Positions 1-4,043 of a DNA stretch of 6,827 bases are shown here, piece by piece. The DNA is taken from NCBI GenBank assembly GCA_902362725.1, contig CABIXM010000008.1, positions 154,394-161,220 of the forward strand, written 5' to 3'. Numbering within the stretch: the stretch's first letter is position 1; each line of letters opens with the position of its first letter. Under the pieces are notes generated by a model. It searched no databases. It was not told the DNA's origin and saw only the letters and a list, made by a program, of their open reading frames with translations. This stretch comes from Clostridiaceae bacterium (GTDB lineage: Bacteria > Bacillota > Clostridia > Lachnospirales > Lachnospiraceae). The translations under genes and the position numbers were made by a program.

Positions 1-489
1 AATGAGGACTATTTTTTCTGCTTCGGCTGCGGAGCCAAAGGGGATGTGATCGACCTTGTGGCAAGGCTGTTCAATCTGAGCAGTTATGAAGCAGCGCAAA
101 AGCTGGCTTTGGACTTCGGGCTTGACCCGAAACCGCCCACTGCCGCAGCTATGGTCAAGCCGAAGCGTCCCTATATCCGTCAGTTCCGGGAGGATGAAAT
201 GCTGTGCTTCCGGGTGCTGACGGATTATTTGCATCTGTTGGAAGATTGGAAAGTGCGCTATGCTCCCAAGACACCGGAAGATGCTCTGGATGACCGTTTT
301 GTGGAAGCCTGCCAGATGCACTGCCATATCGAATATATGGCAGATGTGCTGACGGTGGGTGATCTGGAAGAACGGGTGGCATTGGTGGACAAGCTGATGC
401 AGGACGGCAAAATTGCTTTTCTGCAAGAGTATACCGCACAAAAGAAAAAGGAGGTGGCGCACCATGGCGAAGAACCGGAAAACGCCTGA
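1..489 (+). CDS. CHC2 zinc-finger protein, primase-type (5' end outside window)
   Basis: The frame is open from base 1 and ends at a TGA at 487-489, leaving 162 residues; the real start lies upstream. The first visible residues hold C-F-G-C (residues 7-10) followed by G-A-K-G-D-V-I-D-L-V. This is the second half of the CHC2 zinc knuckle found at the N-terminus of DnaG-type primases and in small replication proteins of mobile elements; the first C-x2-H half is missing only because the window starts here. In this family the zinc knuckle binds the DNA template. Residues after about 50 are helical and charged, and I see no TOPRIM catalytic motif, so the protein may be a zinc-binding module only. 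It overlaps the helicase gene by 26 bp, which suggests translational coupling and a shared role in replicating the excised element. Confidence 0.8.
   Translation, partial: NEDYFFCFGCGAKGDVIDLVARLFNLSSYEAAQKLALDFGLDPKPPTAAAMVKPKRPYIRQFREDEMLCFRVLTDYLHLLEDWKVRYAPKTPEDALDDRFVEACQMHCHIEYMADVLTVGDLEERVALVDKLMQDGKIAFLQEYTAQKKKEVAHHGEEPENA
447..454 (+). promoter_or_regulatory. Ribosome binding site deciding the helicase start
   Basis: AAAGGAGG-like purine tract inside the end of the upstream gene, 9 nt before ATG 464. It favours 464 over the in-frame ATG at 413 and places the helicase start within the last codons of the zinc-finger gene. Confidence 0.75.
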
Positions 490-1855
490 TATGAACTTGC
501 CCATGTGGTTTGACGGGCAGAACATCAACGAAGCTCTGTTTTGTGAAGAATTTCTGCAAGAGCGCAGGATCATCTTCGCAAACGGAGCTTTTTTCACGCC
601 CGATGGTCGAGTGACGGACGATCTTCCTCTGCGTGGGGAGATTTACGACAAGCTGAAATTCTGTGCCGTAAACAATATCCCCCGGAAGATCACCAACATT
701 CTGGAAGTGCTGAAACTGGAAGCGCAAGTGCCGGACTTTCCACCGGAGCAGGATCGGATTCATTTGTCCAACGGTACGCTGCTATTGAACGGCACATTTA
801 CCGAGGGCAGACCGGCTATCGTGCGGAGCCGTTTGCCGGTTGCTTACAATCCCGATGCTACTGCGCCGGTGATCTGGCTGAACTTTCTGGATAGTTTGCT
901 TTACGCCGAGGACATTCCAACTTTGCAGGAGTTTATCGGCTATTGCCTGATTCCCTCCAACAAGGGGCAGCGCATGATGGTGATTAAAGGCAACGGCGGC
1001 GAGGGTAAATCTCAAATCGGTGCGGTACTGTCTACCATCTTCGGCACGAATATGAAAGACGGCAGCATCGGCAAGATTTCTGAAAACCGCTTCGCCCGTG
1101 CCGATTTGGAACACATTCTCCTGTGCGTGGATGATGATATGCGGATGGAAGCTCTGCGCCAGACCAACTATGTAAAATCCATCGTGACAGCACAAGGCAA
1201 GATGGATTTGGAACGTAAAGGCAAGCAGAGTTATCAGGGCTGGATGTTCGCCCGATTGCTGGCATTCAGCAACGGTGATCTGCAAGCCTTGTATGACCGC
1301 AGCGACGGATTTTATCGCAGACAGCTTGTGCTGACCACCAAGGAAAAGCAGGTGGACAGAGCTGATGATCCTGATCTTGCAGAGAAGATGAAAGCTGAAG
1401 CCGAGGGTATCTTCCTGTGGGCATTTGAAGGCTTGCAGCGGCTTGTTGCCAACAACTTTAAGTTTACGGAGAGTGACCGCATCCGTGAAAATCGGGAAGC
1501 GGTCAAGCGTGACAACAACAATATCTTTGATTTCATGGAATCAGAGGGATATATCCGGCGCAAAGCGGATGCGTCCATCAGCTCCAAGGATTTCTATGAA
1601 ATCTACCGGATGTGGTGCGAGGAAAACTCCCTTGCACCGCTGAAAGCCCGCAGCTTCAGCGACGCCATGATTGCCAATGCCAGAAAATTCAATCTGGAGC
1701 ATTGCAACAACATCACCAACTCTGCTGGACGGCGGGTTTGGGGATTCATGGGAGTGGAAGCCATTGCACGACCTCATATAAATGGGTTTTACGGAGATTC
1801 GCCGTGTACGTACGTACCGGAGGACATTCCGGAGGAATGGCGGCAGGTCGAGTAA
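464..1855 (+). CDS. P4/D5-type SF3 helicase (annotated as phage/plasmid primase family)
   Basis: A 463-residue ATP-driven DNA helicase of superfamily 3, probably acting at the replication origin of the excised element. ATG 464 is chosen because GGAGG at 450-454 stands 9 nt before it; the frame also opens at 413, without a ribosome site. Residues about 20-170 form the region that precedes the ATPase in D5-type proteins. Walker A is G-N-G-G-E-G-K-S at 176-183, Walker B is I-L-L-C-V-D-D-D ending at 223-225, the SF3 motif C asparagine is in F-S-N-G-D (N270), and R285-R286 in F-Y-R-R-Q is a likely arginine finger. The C-terminal part, about 365-445, resembles the winged-helix end of P4-type helicases. 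Many family members carry an N-terminal primase domain; none is visible here, so the name primase may mislead. The partner zinc finger is encoded just upstream. Confidence 0.85.
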   Translation: MAKNRKTPDMNLPMWFDGQNINEALFCEEFLQERRIIFANGAFFTPDGRVTDDLPLRGEIYDKLKFCAVNNIPRKITNILEVLKLEAQVPDFPPEQDRIHLSNGTLLLNGTFTEGRPAIVRSRLPVAYNPDATAPVIWLNFLDSLLYAEDIPTLQEFIGYCLIPSNKGQRMMVIKGNGGEGKSQIGAVLSTIFGTNMKDGSIGKISENRFARADLEHILLCVDDDMRMEALRQTNYVKSIVTAQGKMDLERKGKQSYQGWMFARLLAFSNGDLQALYDRSDGFYRRQLVLTTKEKQVDRADDPDLAEKMKAEAEGIFLWAFEGLQRLVANNFKFTESDRIRENREAVKRDNNNIFDFMESEGYIRRKADASISSKDFYEIYRMWCEENSLAPLKARSFSDAMIANARKFNLEHCNNITNSAGRRVWGFMGVEAIARPHINGFYGDSPCTYVPEDIPEEWRQVE

Positions 1856-1881
1856 ATCCCATTGCTGGTACGTATGTACGC
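1804..1881 (+). repeat. Long inverted repeat of TACGTA units spanning the helicase stop codon
   Basis: The arm at 1804-1818 (GTGTACGTACGTACC) pairs with 1867-1881 over 15 positions, two of them G-U wobbles in RNA. Each arm is itself made of palindromic GTAC/TACGTA units. The 48-nt loop holds the last codons and stop of the helicase gene. There is no T tract, so it is not a standard terminator. It could be an RNA structure that protects or ends the replication mRNA, or a protein binding site for replication or transfer control. Function unknown. Confidence 0.6.
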
Positions 1882-1906
1882 AGCAAAAGAGCGTGAAACG
1901 CTTGTT

Positions 1907-1946
1907 ATAGAAACAGCACACATCCTCTCGTTCGGGCTGTTTCTAT
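1907..1946. repeat. 11-bp perfect inverted repeat, 18-nt loop
   Basis: Arms ATAGAAACAGC (1907-1917) and GCTGTTTCTAT (1936-1946) are perfectly complementary. No T-rich tract follows on either strand, so a role as an intrinsic terminator is weak. The next inverted repeat starts on its last base. Confidence 0.7.
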
Positions 1947-1979
1947 GTCCACATGCTTTTGAAAAAGTGTCTGTGGACA
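1946..1979. repeat. 8-bp inverted repeat TGTCCACA/TGTGGACA
   Basis: Arms at 1946-1953 and 1972-1979 are perfect. GTGTC at 1967-1971 can alternatively pair with GACAC at 1976-1980, giving two mutually exclusive hairpins. The loop contains the first copy of the 12-mer TTTGAAAAAGTG that recurs next to the proposed nick site. Confidence 0.6.
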
Positions 1980-2024
1980 CCGGCTGCAAGAGGAAGTTGA
2001 CACAGAACAGCTTCATGCAGACGG

Positions 2025-2067
2025 GCTGACCATGGGAAAAGGCGCAGACATTTTCGCCTTGGTCAGC
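2025..2067. repeat. Two-step hairpin in the presumed transfer region
   Basis: GCTGACCA (2025-2032) pairs with TGGTCAGC (2060-2067), and AGGCG (2040-2044) with CGCCT (2055-2059), leaving a bulge of 7 nt on the left side. It is followed 3 nt later by a second perfect hairpin, GGTCAC-CGCA-GTGACC at 2071-2086. Confidence 0.65.
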
Positions 2068-2070
2068 AGA

Positions 2071-2086
2071 GGTCACCGCAGTGACC
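2071..2086. repeat. 6-bp hairpin with CGCA tetraloop
   Basis: GGTCAC (2071-2076) and GTGACC (2081-2086) are perfectly complementary around CGCA. No T tract follows. Confidence 0.6.
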
Positions 2087-2093
2087 GCATTCC

Positions 2094-2116
2094 CCCTCGG
2101 GAGAGCCCTCGGAGAG
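2094..2116. repeat. Two imperfect tandem copies of CCCTCGG(G)AGAG
   Basis: CCCTCGGGAGAG at 2094-2105 is followed directly by CCCTCGGAGAG at 2106-2116, differing by one G. They lie just left of the outer arm of the nested oriT repeat. Confidence 0.6.
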
Positions 2117-2120
2117 CCCA

Positions 2121-2185
2121 CGGCACTTTGCAGCCAGTATGGATGAAAGTGTCATAGTGGGTTATTACACTTTGAAAAAGTGCCG
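2121..2185 (+). other. oriT: Putative MobV oriT core with nested inverted repeats and nick site
   Basis: An inner imperfect dyad has arms AAAGTGT (2146-2152) and ACACTTT (2167-2173), extended after one mismatch by ATA/TAT. Its loop side carries TAGTGGGTTA at 2155-2164. Known: MobM of pMV158 nicks in TAGTGTG/TTA next to a similar AAAG-rich inverted repeat, so this differs at one position in ten, from memory. By analogy the nick falls between 2161 and 2162, about 70 bp before the relaxase start. The dyad is enclosed by a perfect 9-bp outer pair, CGGCACTTT (2121-2129) and AAAGTGCCG (2177-2185), whose ACTTT/AAAGT part repeats the inner arms. The assignment is by analogy and position. Confidence 0.7.
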
Positions 2186-2232
2186 TTCTCCAGCCTTCCG
2201 CTGTTGCAAATCTCAAAGAAAGGAAAAATCCA

Positions 2233-3522
2233 ATGGCAAGAAATGATGGAATAGACCGTACCGTAGCCAGAAATCAGGACTTGGAAACACCGGCTGATGT
2301 GGCGAAGGTACAGGAACACAATGAGCGTGAAAAGGACAGCTACAGCAATCAGGACATCGTGCCGGAACGCACTTCTCTGAACGTCCATTTCAAAGCACCC
2401 ACGGACGATTATGTAAAAATGTTTGAGCAGATGGAACAAGACGGCGTGATCTCCACCAGAGGTCTGAAACCGGATGCCGTCAAATACGGTGAGTTGGTAT
2501 TTGATGTGAATTCCGCTTATTTCTACAATCATGGCGGCTATGAATTTGCGAAACAGTTTTATGCCGATGCCTACAAAGCTGCTGCGGAGATCGTAGGTGG
2601 TGAGCAGTATATCCTCTCTGCTGTGATGCACGCCGATGAGCGCAACCGAGCAATGTCCGAAGCTTTGGGCGAAGATGTGTACCACTACCACCTTCATGTG
2701 GTTTATATCCCGGTGGTGGAAAAGCAGATCCTTTGGTCGAAGCGATGCAAGGATGAAGCCCTCCGGGGAACCGTTAAGGAGGTCATCACACAGGTCAGCC
2801 GCAGTAAGAAATGGGAGTCCAAGCCGGTGCTTGGCGAGGACGGAAATCCCATGCTCAACGCAAAAGGGAAAAAGATTTTGAAGTCATCCTACAGTGTGTT
2901 GCAGGATGACTTTTTCAATTTCATGCGAGCTGCCGGATATACCGATGTGGAGCGTGGAGAACGTGGAAGCACCGAGGAACATCTGACTGTGACCCAGTTC
3001 AAGGTGCAGGCAGAACAGCAGCGGCTGGAAGCTGTGACCGGGCAGGTGGCACAGGCAGAACAGAATTTGGAGGATGCCAAAGCTGCCACAGCAAAACAGA
3101 AAAAGAAACTGGAATCTTTGCAAAAGGAAACCAAGGCGGCAAAGACCATTGCGCTGACAGTGCAGGACATTGAAGTAATGGGCAAAAAAGCCACATTCGG
3201 AAACAATATCACGCTGACACCGGATGAATGCGACACACTCAAACGCTATGCGGTCAATGGCATTATCGCCAATGCTGACAACAAGCGTCTGAAAGAAAAA
3301 CTGGCTTCCGCAGAAAAGACGGTTTCCATCTGGAAGCAGCGGTATGAAGCGGTAAACGAAAAATATATGGAACTCAAACAGAAAGCCCAACCCTTTCTGG
3401 ATGCACTGGAAATCGCATCCGAAAAGGTTCGGGCTTTTATCAATTCTATCCTCATCAGAGGAAAGCAAACACAGGAACACGAACACCCTGCCCGGAAGCG
3501 TGGACAGGATATGGAACTTTGA
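2233..3522 (+). CDS. MobV (Pre/Mob) family relaxase
   Basis: A 429-residue DNA relaxase that should nick the oriT upstream, stay bound to the 5' end and lead the strand to a recipient through a helper secretion system. ATG 2233 has AGAAAGGA at 2217-2224, 8 nt before it. The N-terminal motif H-N-E-R-E (H29) followed by Y-S-N-Q-D-I matches MobV; H29 aligns with the catalytic H22 of MobM. Metal ligands are probably H133 and E136 in H-A-D-E-R-N, plus H153 and H155 in H-Y-H-L-H, followed by V-V-Y-I-P. MobM has about 7 residues between the first His and HxH; here there are 20. Residues 255-306 and 348-403 are long coiled-coil-like segments, as expected for the membrane or oligomerisation half of MobV proteins. 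It may repress its own expression by binding oriT. The stop TGA overlaps nothing but is in frame with the next gene. Confidence 0.9.
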   Translation: MARNDGIDRTVARNQDLETPADVAKVQEHNEREKDSYSNQDIVPERTSLNVHFKAPTDDYVKMFEQMEQDGVISTRGLKPDAVKYGELVFDVNSAYFYNHGGYEFAKQFYADAYKAAAEIVGGEQYILSAVMHADERNRAMSEALGEDVYHYHLHVVYIPVVEKQILWSKRCKDEALRGTVKEVITQVSRSKKWESKPVLGEDGNPMLNAKGKKILKSSYSVLQDDFFNFMRAAGYTDVERGERGSTEEHLTVTQFKVQAEQQRLEAVTGQVAQAEQNLEDAKAATAKQKKKLESLQKETKAAKTIALTVQDIEVMGKKATFGNNITLTPDECDTLKRYAVNGIIANADNKRLKEKLASAEKTVSIWKQRYEAVNEKYMELKQKAQPFLDALEIASEKVRAFINSILIRGKQTQEHEHPARKRGQDMEL

Positions 3523-3523
3523 T

Positions 3524-3528
3524 GGAGG
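3524..3528 (+). promoter_or_regulatory. Ribosome binding site selecting a TTG start
   Basis: GGAGG at 3524-3528 starts 2 nt after the relaxase stop codon and stands 9 nt before TTG 3538. No ATG or GTG in the same frame lies between, so this site supports the TTG start of the small gene. Confidence 0.65.
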
Positions 3529-3537
3529 AATCGCCTA

Positions 3538-3723
3538 TTGAAGAAATATTATGAGGAAGCGAAATATAATGCGGCATTTGACCGCTGTGTGGATGTTATG
3601 AGCCAGATGCTCCAGAAATATGGACATCAGGTTTTGGATAAATTGGAACAGGACGCACCGCAGGGAGTGGAGCATTCCGAGGAAAGTAATCAAGCGCAGC
3701 TTCTGACGGATAAGGCTGCATAA
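3538..3723 (+). CDS. Small hypothetical protein after the relaxase (TTG start)
   Basis: I do not recognise this 61-residue protein. It starts K-K-Y-Y-E-E-A-K-Y-N-A-A-F-D and its first ~40 residues look like one or two amphipathic helices; the tail is acidic and polar. There is no signal peptide, membrane segment or cysteine motif. GGAGG with 9-nt spacing supports the TTG start, and the gene follows the relaxase stop by 15 nt, so it belongs to the same transcript. It is also in the same reading frame as the relaxase, separated only by the TGA and five sense codons. Position suggests an accessory mobilization protein, but this is inference from neighbours only. Confidence 0.6.
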   Translation: MKKYYEEAKYNAAFDRCVDVMSQMLQKYGHQVLDKLEQDAPQGVEHSEESNQAQLLTDKAA

Positions 3724-3734
3724 AATTTGCAATT

Positions 3735-3785
3735 TACACGTTGCGTATTCGCTATGGCTATGCTATAATGATTACGCAACGTGTA
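3735..3785. promoter_or_regulatory. 13-bp perfect dyad overlapping a promoter: probable operator, possibly also terminator
   Basis: TACACGTTGCGTA (3735-3747) and TACGCAACGTGTA (3773-3785) are perfect complements around a 25-nt loop. The left arm covers the -35 box and the right arm covers the expected transcription start. That is the geometry of a repressor operator, most simply for the HTH protein encoded 28 bp downstream. Six T residues follow at 3786-3791, so in RNA from the mob genes the same sequence could form a terminator hairpin. The two roles are compatible. Confidence 0.65.
3741..3769 (+). promoter_or_regulatory. Sigma-A-type promoter for the HTH regulator and recombinase
   Basis: TTGCGT at 3741-3746 and a perfect TATAAT at 3764-3769 are separated by 17 bp. 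Transcription would begin near 3776, within the right arm of the dyad, giving a leader of about 37 nt before ATG 3813. This is the best promoter visible in the window. Confidence 0.7.
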
Positions 3786-3812
3786 TTTTTTGCTTTTGTG
3801 GAGAAAAGACGG

Positions 3813-4043
3813 ATGGATTGTAAAAACAGAATTATAAAGTTGCGTGAAAGCACAGGACTGAATCGGAAAGATTTTTGCAAGCTCGTCCATATTCCTTACC
3901 GGACTATGACTGAATGGGAATTGGACAACCGCCATGCACCGGATTATGTGCTGTGGCTTTTGGAGTATTATATCCGCAACGAGGGACTTATGGTAAAAGG
4001 AAGGAATGAGGGAGGTGGAGATTCTGAAAAAGAAACAACTTAA
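3813..4043 (+). CDS. Small helix-turn-helix protein, XRE-like
   Basis: A 76-residue protein with GGAG at 3800-3803, 9 nt before ATG 3813. The frame opens earlier, but a TTG start at 3741 would precede the predicted transcription start. Residues 5-55 resemble small XRE-type HTH proteins of Firmicutes mobile elements: I-x2-L-R near the start, the HTH around residues 18-38 (R-K-D-F-C-K-L then I-P-Y-R-T-M-T-E-W-E), then N-R-x-A-P-D-Y-V and a final aromatic helix. The remaining ~20 residues are polar. It probably binds DNA as a dimer and represses the promoter at 3741-3769 through the dyad there. It overlaps the recombinase start by up to 38 bp, so both are likely made from one mRNA. It could instead act as a recombination directionality factor; the sequence does not decide. 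Confidence 0.75.
   Translation: MDCKNRIIKLRESTGLNRKDFCKLVHIPYRTMTEWELDNRHAPDYVLWLLEYYIRNEGLMVKGRNEGGGDSEKETT

Larger units (their letters stand above)
1856..2232. other. Gene-free, hairpin-rich region; probable oriT and upstream processing region
   Basis: No plausible gene lies in these 377 bp. It contains a series of inverted repeats: AGCGT-GAA-ACGCT at 1890-1902; ATAGAAACAGC with its complement at 1907-1917 and 1936-1946; TGTCCACA with TGTGGACA at 1946-1953 and 1972-1979; GCTGACCA with TGGTCAGC at 2025-2032 and 2060-2067, with an inner AGGCG/CGCCT stem; GGTCAC-CGCA-GTGACC at 2071-2086; and a nested pair at 2121-2185. The 12-mer TTTGAAAAAGTG occurs at 1958-1969 and again at 2171-2182. Position directly before a MobV relaxase gene matches the usual MobV oriT location. 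The upstream hairpins could also include a replication origin for the adjacent helicase, or lagging-strand structures. Confidence 0.65.

Noticed and set aside
413..463. In-frame upstream ATG for the helicase
   Set aside because: No ribosome site; GGAGG stands at the right distance before ATG 464, where the conserved-looking N-terminus begins.
155..763. 202-residue ORF on the - strand, and other - strand ORFs at 782-1285, 2152-2697, 2884-3486, 3988-4602 and 5245-5706
   Set aside because: They lie opposite clearly conserved + strand genes, lack recognisable domains, and have no ribosome sites that I could see; they are shadows of codon usage.
1907..1950. Intrinsic terminator after the helicase gene
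   Set aside because: The stem is perfect but no run of T follows on either strand.
1997..2025. Promoter for the relaxase starting from a perfect TTGACA at 1997-2002
   Set aside because: No acceptable -10 box at 16-18 bp spacing; the sequence there is GC-rich.
1804..2185. CRISPR array or iteron array
   Set aside because: Repeats differ in sequence and spacing; only one 12-mer recurs directly, and there are no regular spacers.
3522..3554. ATG overlapping the relaxase stop as a coupled start
   Set aside because: It gives only a 10-codon peptide before TGA.
3741..3812. Longer HTH protein starting at TTG 3741
   Set aside because: This would start upstream of the predicted transcription start and inside the operator dyad; ATG 3813 has a ribosome site.
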